Below, in pieces: positions 1 through 8,407 of a DNA stretch of 64,000 nucleotides. Source of the stretch: DATATV01 sp035551355 (GTDB lineage Bacteria; Actinomycetota; Actinomycetes; Mycobacteriales; Pseudonocardiaceae); NCBI GenBank assembly GCA_035551355.1, contig DASZNF010000017.1, forward strand, positions 1 through 64,000. The letters are read 5' to 3'. The position numbers and the translations under genes are program-made. Under the pieces are notes generated by a model. That model was given only the letters and a program-made list of their open reading frames with translations, was not told the origin of the DNA and did not search any database. The first letter of the stretch is position 1; each line of letters starts with the position of its first letter.

Positions 1-219
1 GCCCGCACCCGGGTCCTCAACAGCGAATCCTTCCCCACCGCCGCCGCCATCGCCGCCGTCCTCATCGACAACGCCATCCCCGCGTCGTCTCCTCGGCAGC
101 CCAGCGATAACCGCGGAGCCACCGGGTCTGCTCCCGTTCCGGTGGGCGGGCCCATGACGGTCCGATCGCGCCTCGTCGGCCGGAAGACGACGTCGAGTCC
201 GGCGCGGCCGCAGCGGTAG
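1..219 (+). CDS. C-terminal end of an unidentified ORF cut by the window edge
   Basis: Frame 1 is open from the first base to a TAG at 217-219 (72 codons). The readable start of the fragment (ARTRVLNSESFPTAAAIAA) looks like protein with an Ala-rich helix. The part after about codon 30 is Pro/Ser/Arg-rich and could be read-through of non-coding GC-rich DNA. I do not recognise the family. It may be the tail of a gene beginning upstream of the window or a decayed gene end. From 220 to 299 I see nothing. Confidence 0.25.
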   Translation, partial: ARTRVLNSESFPTAAAIAAVLIDNAIPASSPRQPSDNRGATGSAPVPVGGPMTVRSRLVGRKTTSSPARPQR

Positions 220-299
220 CCGCCGGGACTCGGGCTGGAGAAGCGGGGCGCGAGATCTGGCCGCGGCCATTGACTTTGAACCCCGGCGCAGGGCGGTTG

Positions 300-1118
300 T
301 CAGTCCTCGACGGTGACGAAGTCGATCAGGCGTTCCACCGCGCCGACCAACGGGGTCTCCAGATCGCGGAAGCTGCTGACCGCGCTGATCACCCGGCGCC
401 AGCCGGCGGCCGGGTCGCCCCAGCCCAGCGCGTCGCACACGCCTTCCTTCCACGACTGGCCCTTCGGAATCACCGGCCACGCCCGGATACCGAGAGCCTT
501 CGGGGTGACGGCCTGCCAGATGTCCACGTACGGGTGGCCGGTGACCATGACGTGCGGGTCGGCCAGCTCGTCGACGATGCGGGATTCCTTGCTTCCGGCG
601 ATCAAATGGTCGACCAGCACGCCGAGTTTGCGGTGCGGGGCGGTGCCGAACTCCGCCACCCGCGCGGCCAGCTCGTCCACACCGTCCAGCGGCTCGACGA
701 CCACGCCTTCGACGCGCAGGTCGTGGCCCCAGACGCGTTCGATCAGCGTCGCGTCGTGGAGGCCTTCCACCCAGATGCGGCTGTCCCGCGCGGTGCGGGC
801 CCGCAGGCCCTCGACGCGACGGGAACCGGACGCGGAGTGAACGGGTGCGCCTGCGCCGGGTTCGGGCATCGGTTTGGTGAGGGTGACTGGTTTGCCGTCG
901 ATGAGGAATCCGGCCGGGCGCAGCGGGAACAGACGCGTGCCGCCGTGCCGGTCTTCCAGCACCACGCGGTCGGACTCCACTCGCAGCACCGCGCCGCAGA
1001 ACCCGGATGCCGGGTCTTCCACGACCAGACCGGGGTCGGCCGCCACCTCCGGGATCGGTTTGCGTCGGGCCCGGGGGTCGAGGATGTCGCCGTAGTCGGT
1101 AGGACGCACGGCGGGCAC
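300..1118 (-). CDS. DUF3097 family protein
   Basis: Predicted 272-residue soluble protein starting at GTG 1118 (VPAVRPTDYGDILDPR). The frame is open further upstream, but that extension is Arg/Pro-rich and overlaps the divergent gene. The sequence matches the actinobacterial DUF3097 family, for which I know no experimental function. The middle contains IWVEGLHDATLIERVWG followed by a LGVLVDHLIAGSKE segment. This pattern of an acidic residue, then a DxH/D strand followed by a G-S turn, resembles a Toprim nucleotidyl-transfer/hydrolase fold, so a nucleic-acid-related role is possible (inference). It is divergent from the flavin oxidoreductase gene and shares a gap of about 58 bp with it. Confidence 0.8.
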   Translation of the reverse strand: MPAVRPTDYGDILDPRARRKPIPEVAADPGLVVEDPASGFCGAVLRVESDRVVLEDRHGGTRLFPLRPAGFLIDGKPVTLTKPMPEPGAGAPVHSASGSRRVEGLRARTARDSRIWVEGLHDATLIERVWGHDLRVEGVVVEPLDGVDELAARVAEFGTAPHRKLGVLVDHLIAGSKESRIVDELADPHVMVTGHPYVDIWQAVTPKALGIRAWPVIPKGQSWKEGVCDALGWGDPAAGWRRVISAVSSFRDLETPLVGAVERLIDFVTVED

Positions 1119-1176
1119 CCTAATCCTTGCCCCCGTCCGGAATCCCGCGCCACGCCGGGGCGGTACGGTGAGGATC

Positions 1177-1623
1177 ATGACTGCGGATCTGGGCTTGGTG
1201 CGGCGGCTGGTGCTCGGCGACAACGGCCTGGTGGTGATCTCCACACCGCGACCGGACAACTCGGTGCACTCCTCGGTGGTCAACGCCGGGGTCTGCGACG
1301 ATCCGATCACCGGTGAACCCACCGTGGGGATGGTGTTGCGCGGCGGGGTGCGCAAGCTGGACCTGTTGCGCCGCAACGGGTTCGCGACAGTGACATTCCG
1401 GGTCGGCAGGCAGTGGGCCTCGGTCGACGGACCGGCGCGGATCATCGGGCCGGACGACCCGGAGCCGGGTTTCGATCAGGCCGGGCTGCCCGCGTTGCTG
1501 CGCACGATCTTCACCGCGGCGGGCGGCACGCACGGCGACTTCGACGAGTACGACCGGGTGATGGCCGCCGAGCGGCGCACGGCGGTGTTCGTGGCCCCGC
1601 AGCGGATCATCTCCAACGGCTGA
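1177..1623 (+). CDS. PPOX-class F420-dependent oxidoreductase-like protein
   Basis: 148-residue protein of the split-barrel pyridoxamine 5'-phosphate oxidase-like family in which actinobacterial members usually bind the deazaflavin F420 or another flavin. Diagnostic stretches are the N-terminal strand LVVISTPRPDNSVHSS, in which the substrate-side strand is followed by SVVNAGV, and WASVDGPARI near the middle. ATG 1177 is preceded by a GGTGAGG element only three bases away. GTG 1168, nine bases upstream and in frame, is an equally possible start with a GGGG element at better spacing. The substrate is unknown. It ends 36 bp from the convergent SCO1664-family gene. Confidence 0.75.
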   Translation: MTADLGLVRRLVLGDNGLVVISTPRPDNSVHSSVVNAGVCDDPITGEPTVGMVLRGGVRKLDLLRRNGFATVTFRVGRQWASVDGPARIIGPDDPEPGFDQAGLPALLRTIFTAAGGTHGDFDEYDRVMAAERRTAVFVAPQRIISNG

Positions 1624-1659
1624 GCGCCGGGCCGGGCGCGCCGCCGGCCGGAACGCCGG

Positions 1660-2466
1660 TCAGAAGGCGGGCCAGGGAATAGAGCGGTGGTCGTTGCCCG
1701 GCTCGGGGAAGATCGGGTGGGCCAGCAGGGCGTCGATGCGGCGGGACAGTGCGCGGATCTCGCGCTGGGTGATGTGCTCGTTGAGCTGATCGGCCAGACC
1801 GCCCTCGTGTTCGGCGTCCAGCGCGGCGCGCAGCCGGCGCAGGCCGTGCCGGGCCTCGTTGGGCATCGGCTGGCCAAGGAACCCCCACAGCACGGTGCGC
1901 AGCTTGTTCTCGGCGTGCAGGCAGATGCCGTGGTCCACGCCGTAGACCTCGCCGTCGGTGCCGTGCAGCACGTGCCCGCCCTTGCGGTCGGCGTTGTTCA
2001 CCACCGCGTCGAACGCGGTCATCAGCCGCACCTTCGGGTGATTGGCGTGGGCGAGCACCGCCGGGTCGCCGAACCGGTCGTGCGCGTGCAGCACCACCCG
2101 CCACCCGTCGGGCAGCTCTTCGGGGGCGATCACGTCGACCAGGTCCTCGCCCTCCTTGGTGTCCACCCACAGCTGCACCATCCCGGGCCCGAACGGCCCC
2201 GGCCGCAGCACCGTCGGAGGCACCACGTTCATGCCGCTGGCCTGCGAGATCAGGAAGGTCGCGACCTCCCGCCCGGCCAGCGTGCCGTCCGGGAAATCCC
2301 ACAGCGGACGCTCCCCGGACACCGGCTTGTAGACGCATTCGGCTTCCACGCCGTCGGCGCTGATCTGGCAGAACAGCGTCGCGTTGGACGCGTCGACCAG
2401 GCGTCCGGTCACTTCGATGCGGCCGCGGATCAGGAACTCCAGCGCGCCAGGGTCCCCTGCCAGCAC
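1660..2466 (-). CDS. SCO1664/TIGR03843 family protein (PI3/4-kinase-like fold)
   Basis: 268 residues, the normal length for this actinobacterial family, whose biochemical function is not established. Family features visible are the N-terminal GRIEVTGRLVDASNATLF strand pair, CVYKPVSGERPLWDFPDG (a nucleotide-binding-loop-like region with a conserved Lys), and GVDHGICLHAE, which resembles the catalytic loop of phosphatidylinositol/HipA-type kinases. The start ATG lies 10 bp after the stop of the DUF3090 gene, so the two are surely co-transcribed. The same pair is found side by side in Streptomyces (SCO1664-SCO1663) and mycobacteria (Rv2133c-Rv2134c), where a phosphatase of the phosphoglycerate-mutase family usually precedes them. 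That third gene is missing here. Confidence 0.85.
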   Translation of the reverse strand: MLAGDPGALEFLIRGRIEVTGRLVDASNATLFCQISADGVEAECVYKPVSGERPLWDFPDGTLAGREVATFLISQASGMNVVPPTVLRPGPFGPGMVQLWVDTKEGEDLVDVIAPEELPDGWRVVLHAHDRFGDPAVLAHANHPKVRLMTAFDAVVNNADRKGGHVLHGTDGEVYGVDHGICLHAENKLRTVLWGFLGQPMPNEARHGLRRLRAALDAEHEGGLADQLNEHITQREIRALSRRIDALLAHPIFPEPGNDHRSIPWPAF

Positions 2467-2476
2467 GTGGGCTACC

Positions 2477-3046
2477 TCAGTCGTCCTGCTCGACGCGCCG
2501 ATAGCCGTTGGTGCGCGGGCACACGTGGCCTTCGGGGTCCAGCGGCTGGTTGCACAGCGGGCAGGGCTTGCGGCCGGCGTTGATCACCCGGTCGGCGCGC
2601 AACGCGAACGCCCGGGCGGCGGCCGGGGTGAGGAACACGCGCAGCGCGTCCGGGCCCTCCTCGGTGTCGCCGAGGACCACCGACTCGTCGATCTCCTCCT
2701 CCGTGGCGGCCAGCACCTCGATCACCACGGCCTCGCTCTCGGCGTCCCAGCCAAGGCCCATGGTGCCGACCCGGAACTCCTCCTCCACCGGCGGGGTCAG
2801 CGGGTCGGTGTCGACATCGGAGTCGGTGTCGGCGTCCGGCACGTCGGCGCCGAACTGCCGCTTGACCTCCTCCAGCAGAGTGCCGATGCGTTCGGCCAGC
2901 ACGGCCACCTGCTGCTTCTCCAGCAGCACGCTGACCGTGCGGACGCTCTCCGACGCCTGCAGGTAGAAGCTGCGGTCGCCGGGCTGCCCGACCGTTCCGG
3001 CGACGAAACGGTCGGGCTCTCGGAAAACATGAATGACGCGAGCCAT
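2477..3046 (-). CDS. DUF3090 family protein (SCO1663-like)
   Basis: 189 residues beginning MARVIHVFREPDRFVAGTVG, the typical start of this actinobacterial family. The open frame extends upstream but has no conserved sequence there. The C-terminal end carries CPLCNQPLDPEGHVCPRTNG, a small zinc-ribbon-like C-x2-C...H-x-C motif, after a central acidic patch (residues about 85-105). First gene of a two-gene operon with the SCO1664-family gene. Function unknown; its constant pairing with a kinase-like protein suggests the two act together (inference). The divergent S9 peptidase begins about 120 bp away. Confidence 0.87.
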   Translation of the reverse strand: MARVIHVFREPDRFVAGTVGQPGDRSFYLQASESVRTVSVLLEKQQVAVLAERIGTLLEEVKRQFGADVPDADTDSDVDTDPLTPPVEEEFRVGTMGLGWDAESEAVVIEVLAATEEEIDESVVLGDTEEGPDALRVFLTPAAARAFALRADRVINAGRKPCPLCNQPLDPEGHVCPRTNGYRRVEQDD

Positions 3047-3169
3047 GACACCTTCGACTTTAGAGCAGCAGGCCCGCCCGGGCCGACCCCTACCCAGATT
3101 GGCTACTGGCATGTGTTGATCTCCATAACGTACTTCGCCCGTGTGGGTAGTCCCGTTAGGGTGCTGGTC

Positions 3170-5167
3170 GTGGTGAAGATCGCACCGTATGGGACCTGGG
3201 TTTCGCCAATCGCGGCCGAGGACGTGGCGCGGGCCAGTGGCGGCCCGCGCTGGGCCGGCGGCCACGACGGCCAGGTGTGGTGGGTGGAGCTGCGCCCGGC
3301 CGAGGGCGGCCGGATGGCGCTGATGCGCGCGGACGTCACCGCACCGGGCGGGACACCGGTGCCGGTGCTACCCGCGCCGTGGAACGCGCGCAACCGGCTG
3401 CACGAGTACGGCGGCCGCCCGTTCGTCGTGGCCGGTTCGGGCGCGGACGCGCGGGTGGCGTTCACCGAGTGGGCCGACCAGCGCCTCTACCTCGCCGACC
3501 CAGCCGCCGCCGCGGACGAGGTCGATCCGGTGCCGATCTCCCCGCTGGCCGAGCGGCCGCACGGCTACCGCTACGGCGACCTGCGGATCAGCCCGGACGG
3601 CGCCGAGGTGTGGTGTGTGCGGGAGACCGCCACCGGCGACGCGCCCACCGACATCCGCCGCGAACTGGTCGCGGTGCCGACCTCGGGGGCGGCGGCCACC
3701 GATCCGGACGCGGTGCGGGTGCTGGCGGCCAGCCACCACTTCATGACCGGACCGAAGATCAGCCCGGACGGGCGGCGGGCGGCCTGGCTGGGCTGGAACC
3801 ACCCGAACATGCCCTGGGACGGCACCGAACTGTGTGTGGCCGAAATCGGCGCGGACGGCACGTTCGGCCCGCACCGGGTGCTGGCCGGCGGCGACACCGA
3901 GGCGGTCTGCCAGGTCGAGTGGGACTCCGACACCGAACTGCTCGCGCTGACCGACCCGACCGGCTGGTGGAACCTGCACCGGATCACCCTGGACGGGAAG
4001 GCCACCAACCTCGCACCCACCGAGCAGGAACTGGGCGGGCCGCTGTGGACGGTCGGGCCGCGCTGGTTCGCCAAGCTCTCGCCCGGGCGGTTCGCGATCC
4101 TGCGGTCCGGGACGCCGGCGGTGCTGGACGAGGCCGCCGGGACCGTGATGGACATGGCGGTCGGCCTGCCGTCCTGGTCGGCCGATCTGTGGGTGGCCGG
4201 CGGGGTGCTCACCGGGATCGCGGCCGGGCCGCGCAGCGAGGACGCGGTGGTGCGGCTGGACCTGGCCGCAGGCGAGTTGACCGCGGTGACCGGGCAGCCG
4301 GCCCAGTTGCCCGATCCGGCGTATCTGCCGATGCCGCGCGAGCAGATCTTCACCGACCCGCAGGGCCGCCCGGTGCCGGCGTTCGTGTATCCGCCGACCA
4401 GCCCGGACTACGCCGCCCCCGAGGACGAGCGGCCGCCTTACGTGGTGCACGTCCACGGTGGGCCGACCGGCTCGTTCCACCCCGAGCTGTCGCTGACCCT
4501 GGCGTACTTCACCAGTCGCGGTATCGGCGTGGTGGCGGTGAACTACGGCGGATCGACCGGCTACGGGCGGGAGTTCCGGGAGCGGCTGCGCGGCCAGTGG
4601 GGTGTGGTCGACGTGGCCGACTGCGCCGCCGTGGCCACCGCGCTGGCCGAGGCCGGACAGGCCGACCGGGAGCGGCTGGCCATCCGGGGCGGCTCGGCCG
4701 GCGGCTGGACCTCGGCGGCGTCGCTGACCTCGCCGATCTCCGCGGACGTGTACCGGTGCGGCACGGTGATGTACCCGATCCTGGACCTGGCCGGATGGAC
4801 CGCCGAGGGCGGACAGACCCACGATTTCGAGTCCCGCTACGTGGAGGGCCTGGTCGGCACGCTGCCCGAGCACGCCGACCGCTACGCCGAGCGCTCGCCC
4901 GCCGGGCACGCCGATCGGCTGGCCGGACCGGTGCTGATGCTGCAAGGCCTGGAAGACCAGATCTGCCCGCCGGTGCAGGCCGACGAGTTCATCGCGGGAC
5001 TGGACGGCTCGGGCATTCCGCACGCCTACCTGACCTTCGACGGTGAGCAGCACGGATTCCGCAAGGCCGAGACCGTGCGCGCGGCGCTGGAGGCGGAACT
5101 GTCCTTCTACGGCCAGATCCTCGGTTTCACCACACCTGGGGTGGCGAAACTGGACCTGACCACATGA
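3170..5167 (+). CDS. S9 (prolyl oligopeptidase) family serine peptidase
   Basis: 665-residue cytoplasmic peptidase with the two-domain layout of the S9 family: a beta-propeller over roughly residues 30-400, then an alpha/beta-hydrolase domain. The catalytic triad is readable: Ser509 in RGGSAGGW, Asp596 in LQGLEDQICPP and His628 in GEQHGF. The oxyanion loop is HVHGGPTGSF. The family cleaves short peptides, often after proline or at acylated N-termini. Several GTG codons crowd the start (3161, 3170, 3173); 3170 sits 8 bp after a TTAGGG element and gives MVKIAPYGTW. Its stop overlaps the start of the LD-carboxypeptidase gene (ATGA), so the two peptidases are translated together. No signal peptide is visible. 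Confidence 0.9.
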   Translation: MVKIAPYGTWVSPIAAEDVARASGGPRWAGGHDGQVWWVELRPAEGGRMALMRADVTAPGGTPVPVLPAPWNARNRLHEYGGRPFVVAGSGADARVAFTEWADQRLYLADPAAAADEVDPVPISPLAERPHGYRYGDLRISPDGAEVWCVRETATGDAPTDIRRELVAVPTSGAAATDPDAVRVLAASHHFMTGPKISPDGRRAAWLGWNHPNMPWDGTELCVAEIGADGTFGPHRVLAGGDTEAVCQVEWDSDTELLALTDPTGWWNLHRITLDGKATNLAPTEQELGGPLWTVGPRWFAKLSPGRFAILRSGTPAVLDEAAGTVMDMAVGLPSWSADLWVAGGVLTGIAAGPRSEDAVVRLDLAAGELTAVTGQPAQLPDPAYLPMPREQIFTDPQGRPVPAFVYPPTSPDYAAPEDERPPYVVHVHGGPTGSFHPELSLTLAYFTSRGIGVVAVNYGGSTGYGREFRERLRGQWGVVDVADCAAVATALAEAGQADRERLAIRGGSAGGWTSAASLTSPISADVYRCGTVMYPILDLAGWTAEGGQTHDFESRYVEGLVGTLPEHADRYAERSPAGHADRLAGPVLMLQGLEDQICPPVQADEFIAGLDGSGIPHAYLTFDGEQHGFRKAETVRAALEAELSFYGQILGFTTPGVAKLDLTT

Positions 5168-6069
5168 GGCTGCCACCACCACTGATCGCCGAGGCCGCCC
5201 GGGTGCGGCTGGTCGCCCCGGCCGGGCCGTTCCCGCGCGAACTGCTCGACGCCGGGATCGCCCAGCTGCGCGAGTGGGGGCTGGAGGTGTCGGTGGGCGA
5301 GCACGCCCTCGACCGCCATCCCACCCTCCCCTATCTCGCCGGCACCGATGCCGATCGGGCCGCGGACCTGCACGAGGCGTGGTGCGACCCGGACGTGGAC
5401 GCGGTGCTGTGCCTGCGCGGCGGCTACGGCTGCCTGCGACTGCTCGACCGGCTGGACTGGGACAAGCTCGCGGCCGCGACACCGAAGATCTTCGCCGGAT
5501 CCAGCGACGTGACCGCGCTGCACGAGGCGTTCGCCGCGCGCCTCGGCGTGGCCACCTTGTTCTCGCCGATGATCGCGACCAAGGCGTTCACCACCGAGAC
5601 CACCACGCGGGAGGGCCTGCGGCGCTGCCTGTTCGGGCCGGCGCCATTCCCCTTGACCGGCGGGCAGGCGCTGTCCGGTGGGGTGGCGCGCGGAATGGCG
5701 GTCGGCGGCAATCTCAGTCTGCTGGTGGCCATGCTCGGCGCGGGCCCGCCTCCACCGCCCGGGTCGGTTCTGCTGTTGGAGGACGTGGCCGAGGCCCCGT
5801 ATCGGGTCGATCGGATGCTGACCCAGTTGCGGCGCGCGGGCTGGTTCGACGCGGTGGCCGGGGTGGCGCTGGGATCGTGGACCGACTGCGGCGACCTGGG
5901 AGTGCTCGACGCGGTGCTGGCCGACCGGCTGGGTGAGCTCGGGGTGCCGGTGGTGGCCGGGCTGACCTTCGGGCACTGCCAGGCGCAGGCCAGCATCCCG
6001 CTGGGAGTGCCGTGCGAGCTGGACGCCGACGCCGGCACCCTCACCCCGGGCACGTTCACCCAGCGCTGA
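5164..6069 (+). CDS. S66 family LD-carboxypeptidase
   Basis: 301 residues, the usual size for LdcA/MccF-type serine carboxypeptidases, which remove the terminal D-Ala from muropeptide tetrapeptides or hydrolyse related amide bonds. The Ser-Glu-His triad can be assigned: Ser114 in AGSSDVTA, Glu206 in LLLEDVAE and His271 in FGHCQAQASIPLG. LRGGYGCLRLLD is the conserved substrate-side loop. No signal peptide is present, as expected for a cytoplasmic wall-recycling enzyme. Translationally coupled (ATGA overlap) to the S9 peptidase, so a joint peptide-recycling role is likely. Its last 14 bp overlap the end of the convergent glxA-like gene. Confidence 0.9.
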   Translation: MRLPPPLIAEAARVRLVAPAGPFPRELLDAGIAQLREWGLEVSVGEHALDRHPTLPYLAGTDADRAADLHEAWCDPDVDAVLCLRGGYGCLRLLDRLDWDKLAAATPKIFAGSSDVTALHEAFAARLGVATLFSPMIATKAFTTETTTREGLRRCLFGPAPFPLTGGQALSGGVARGMAVGGNLSLLVAMLGAGPPPPPGSVLLLEDVAEAPYRVDRMLTQLRRAGWFDAVAGVALGSWTDCGDLGVLDAVLADRLGELGVPVVAGLTFGHCQAQASIPLGVPCELDADAGTLTPGTFTQR

Positions 6070-7027
6070 CCGGCTCCCGCTCCGGCCCGGCGAACGCGCG
6101 CCGGTAGCCGGCCGGGCTGGTGCCGATCACCCGCTTGAACCGGTCCCGGAACGCGGTGGCCGACCCGAATCCGACCTGGGTGGCGATTCGCTCCACCGGG
6201 TGGCTGGTGGTCTCCAGCAGATACTGGGCCTGGTGCACGCGCACCCGGTGCAGCCACTGCACCGGCGTGGTGCCGGTCTGCTCACGGAACCGGCGGTTGA
6301 GGGTGCGGGTGCTCATCCCGGCTCGCGCGGCCAACTCCTCCAACGTCAGTTCGCGGTGGATGTTGTCCTGCATCCACGCCAGCAGCGGCTGCATGCTCGA
6401 CCCGTCCGGGGCCGGCGGGGCATGCACGATGAACTGGGCCTGCCCGCCGTCGCGCTCCAGCGGCATCACCGACAACCGCGCCGCGTCCGCGGCCACCGCC
6501 GAGCCGTGATCGCGGCGGATCAGGTGCAGACACAGGTCCAGGCCGGCCGCGGCCCCGGCCGAGGTCAGGAACTGGCCGTTGTCGACGTACAGCACATCGG
6601 GGTCGACCTCCACCTCCGGATGCAGCTTCGCCAGCAGGTCGGCGGCCACCCAGTGGGTGGTGGCGCGCAACCCGTCCAGCAGGCCGGTGGCGGCCAGGAC
6701 GAACGCGCCGGCGCAGATCGACGCGATCCGGGTGCCGTTGGCCGCCGCCGCGCGCAGCGCCTGGACCACCTCGTCAGACAGCGGGCGAGCCGGGTCGGCG
6801 GTCCCGGGCAGGATGATCGTGTCCGCCTCGGCCAAAGCGGTCAGGTCATGTCCGGCCCGCAGGGTGAACGGGCCCGCGTCGACCTCGGGCGCCGGGGCGG
6901 CCACCCACACGCGGTAGGGGGCGCGGCCGTCGGGCAGCCGGGTGCGGGCGAAGACCTCCAGCGGGGTGGACAGATCGAAGGCGATCACCCCGTCCAGGGC
7001 CAGAACCACCACGGTGTGCATGGCCAC
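6056..7027 (-). CDS. GlxA-family transcriptional regulator (DJ-1/PfpI plus AraC HTH)
   Basis: 323 residues. Residues about 1-190 form a DJ-1/PfpI domain with the nucleophile-elbow-like segment ASICAGAFVLAATG. Residues about 215-320 are an AraC/XylS double helix-turn-helix (LEELAARAGMSTRTLNRRF and VERIATQVGFGSATAFRDRF). The family senses small metabolites and usually activates a neighbouring catabolic or detoxification gene. Divergent from the DUF2269 gene; the gap of about 190 bp carries two inverted copies of an 18-bp site, one next to each gene, which are good candidates for its own operators. ATG 7027 and ATG 7021 (MAMHTVV) are both possible starts. Confidence 0.9.
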   Translation of the reverse strand: MAMHTVVVLALDGVIAFDLSTPLEVFARTRLPDGRAPYRVWVAAPAPEVDAGPFTLRAGHDLTALAEADTIILPGTADPARPLSDEVVQALRAAAANGTRIASICAGAFVLAATGLLDGLRATTHWVAADLLAKLHPEVEVDPDVLYVDNGQFLTSAGAAAGLDLCLHLIRRDHGSAVAADAARLSVMPLERDGGQAQFIVHAPPAPDGSSMQPLLAWMQDNIHRELTLEELAARAGMSTRTLNRRFREQTGTTPVQWLHRVRVHQAQYLLETTSHPVERIATQVGFGSATAFRDRFKRVIGTSPAGYRRAFAGPEREPVSAG

Positions 7028-7037
7028 AACCTATGCC

Positions 7038-7055
7038 TTCACCGGATTCTCGCCA
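7038..7055 (-). promoter_or_regulatory. Putative GlxA/AraC operator, copy facing the glxA-like gene
   Basis: Read on the minus strand this is TGGCGAGAATCCGGTGAA, ending 11 bp before ATG 7027. It matches 17 of 18 positions of the copy at 7115-7132, which faces the other way. The position suggests autoregulation. Assignment to this regulator is inference from adjacency and from the known preference of DJ-1/AraC regulators for TGGC-containing sites. Confidence 0.55.
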
Positions 7056-7114
7056 AGAATCCCCGCCCCGTTCGCGCCCGGCTCAACCCGTCACGCTCCC
7101 GAGTTGAGCTGGGC

Positions 7115-7132
7115 TGGCGAGAATCCGTTGAA
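7115..7132 (+). promoter_or_regulatory. Putative GlxA/AraC operator, copy facing the DUF2269 operon
   Basis: TGGCGAGAATCCGTTGAA, in inverted orientation to the 7038-7055 copy. A nested dyad, GCTCAAC (7081-7087) and GTTGAGC (7103-7109), lies between the two copies. This copy is 86 bp upstream of GTG 7218, a normal activator distance. Confidence 0.55.
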
Positions 7133-7217
7133 AGGTGGCACTCACGCCACTGCCGCACCGCACCGGTGATCCATAACCTCGGCCGGGTCGAACCCGCCAA
7201 GGGAAAGGGCTGTCCCG

Positions 7218-7652
7218 GTGACCAAAGCTCTGCTCGCCATCCACGTGCTGGCCGCGATCATCGCCATCGGGCCGGTGACCGTCGCGGCCAGCATGTTCCC
7301 CGCCGCCGCGCGCCGGGCCGCCGCCGAACCAGACGCGGGCACCGGCACACTGGTCGTGCTGCATCGCATCTGCCAGGTCTACGCCGTGGTCGCGCTGGCC
7401 GTGCCGGTGTTCGGACTGGCCACCGCGGCCAACCTGCACGTGCTGGGCAGCGCGTGGCTGATCGCCTCGATCATCCTGACCGTGCTGGCCGCCGCCGTGC
7501 TCGCCCTGGTCATGTTGCCCGGGCAGGCCCGGGTGCTGGCCGCGCCCGCCCCGGCCGCGCGGCTGGCCATGGCCACCGGAGGGTTCAACCTGCTGTGGGC
7601 GGCGGTCACCGTGCTGATGATCATTCGTCCCGGCTCGACCACGGGGGTGTGA
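7218..7652 (+). CDS. DUF2269-like integral membrane protein
   Basis: 144 residues with about four predicted membrane helices (residues about 4-26, 52-72, 78-100 and 118-138). It resembles small DUF2269-type predicted integral membrane proteins. GTG 7218 has a GGGAAAGGG ribosome-binding site 8 bp upstream. First gene of a tight operon with a DUF3817-like protein and the molybdenum hydroxylase subunits (3 bp, then overlaps). Function unknown. Being first behind the GlxA-type operator, it may serve the same metabolite as the hydroxylase, for example in transport or membrane delivery (inference). Confidence 0.72.
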   Translation: MTKALLAIHVLAAIIAIGPVTVAASMFPAAARRAAAEPDAGTGTLVVLHRICQVYAVVALAVPVFGLATAANLHVLGSAWLIASIILTVLAAAVLALVMLPGQARVLAAPAPAARLAMATGGFNLLWAAVTVLMIIRPGSTTGV

Positions 7653-7655
7653 GCG

Positions 7656-7931
7656 ATGCTCAGGGGACTGCGGATCGCCGCGGGCGTGGAACTGGTGTCG
7701 TTGATCGTGCTGTTCGCGAACCTGGCCACGGTGCACCACCAGAACGTGGCCGCGCTGGTCGGCCCGGTCCACGGCTGCGCCTACCTGTTCGTGCTGATCG
7801 CCGCGCTGCGCGCCGCCGCGCCGTGGAAGGTGCGGCTGCTGGGCGTGGTGCCGGGCGTCGGCGGCCTGCTGGTCCTGCGCGCGCTGAACTCGGCGGCCGA
7901 GCGAGCGGGCTCACTAGACTCGAATGCATGA
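7656..7931 (+). CDS. DUF3817-like small membrane protein
   Basis: 91 residues. It shows the family pattern of a first helix with a conserved Glu (GVELVSLIVLF), a GPVHGCAYLFVLIAAL helix with the hallmark G-x-x-H-G, and a third helix LLGVVPGVGGLLVLRAL. Function unknown. The stop codon overlaps the next start (ATGA at 7928), so it is coupled to the iron-sulfur subunit gene. Being encoded between another membrane protein and a molybdenum hydroxylase is unusual for this family as I know it. Confidence 0.72.
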   Translation: MLRGLRIAAGVELVSLIVLFANLATVHHQNVAALVGPVHGCAYLFVLIAALRAAAPWKVRLLGVVPGVGGLLVLRALNSAAERAGSLDSNA

Positions 7932-8407
7932 CGTCCGCCCCGGCCGTGATCACGCTGCGGGTCAACGGCGCCGAGCGCGAGGTGCACACCGAACCGGACA
8001 CCTCGCTGCTGACGGCGCTGCGCAACCATCTCGGGCTGACCGGCGCGCGGTTCGGCTGCGGGCTGAGCTTGTGCGGGTCGTGCACAGTCCTGGTGGACGG
8101 CGACCCGGTCTACGCCTGCGACACCCCGGTGTGGTCGGTGCGGGGCCGCGCGATCACCACGGTCGAAGGGCTGGCCGGGCCGGACCGGCCACACGCGGTG
8201 CAGCGAGCGTTCATCGCCGAGCAGGCCGCGCAGTGCGGTTACTGCGTGTCCGGCATCGTGTTGCGCGCCGCCGCTCTGCTGGAGCGCGAGCCGCAACCGG
8301 ACGAGGCCCGGGTGCGGGAGGCGCTGGACCCGTCGCTGTGCCGGTGCGGCGCGCACAACCGCATGGTCCGCGCCGTGCTGCGGGCCGCGGAGGACCGCGA
8401 TGGGTGA
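7928..8407 (+). CDS. 2Fe-2S subunit of a xanthine-oxidase-family molybdenum hydroxylase
   Basis: 159 residues with both [2Fe-2S] clusters of the family. The plant-ferredoxin-type cluster is in FGCGLSLCGSCTVL with a further Cys in YACDTPV, and the second, all-helical-domain cluster is in QCGYCVSG and LCRCGAHNRM. It passes electrons from the molybdenum centre to an external acceptor. The 159-aa form that pairs directly with a large molybdopterin subunit, without a FAD subunit, is the arrangement of isoquinoline 1-oxidoreductase (IorAB) and nicotinate dehydrogenase. Overlaps the large-subunit gene by 8 bp. Confidence 0.92.
   Translation: MTSAPAVITLRVNGAEREVHTEPDTSLLTALRNHLGLTGARFGCGLSLCGSCTVLVDGDPVYACDTPVWSVRGRAITTVEGLAGPDRPHAVQRAFIAEQAAQCGYCVSGIVLRAAALLEREPQPDEARVREALDPSLCRCGAHNRMVRAVLRAAEDRDG

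Noticed and set aside
3368..5482. 704-codon open frame on the - strand opposite the S9 peptidase
   Set aside because: Arg/Gly/His-rich shadow of a gene with a complete catalytic triad; a by-product of high GC.
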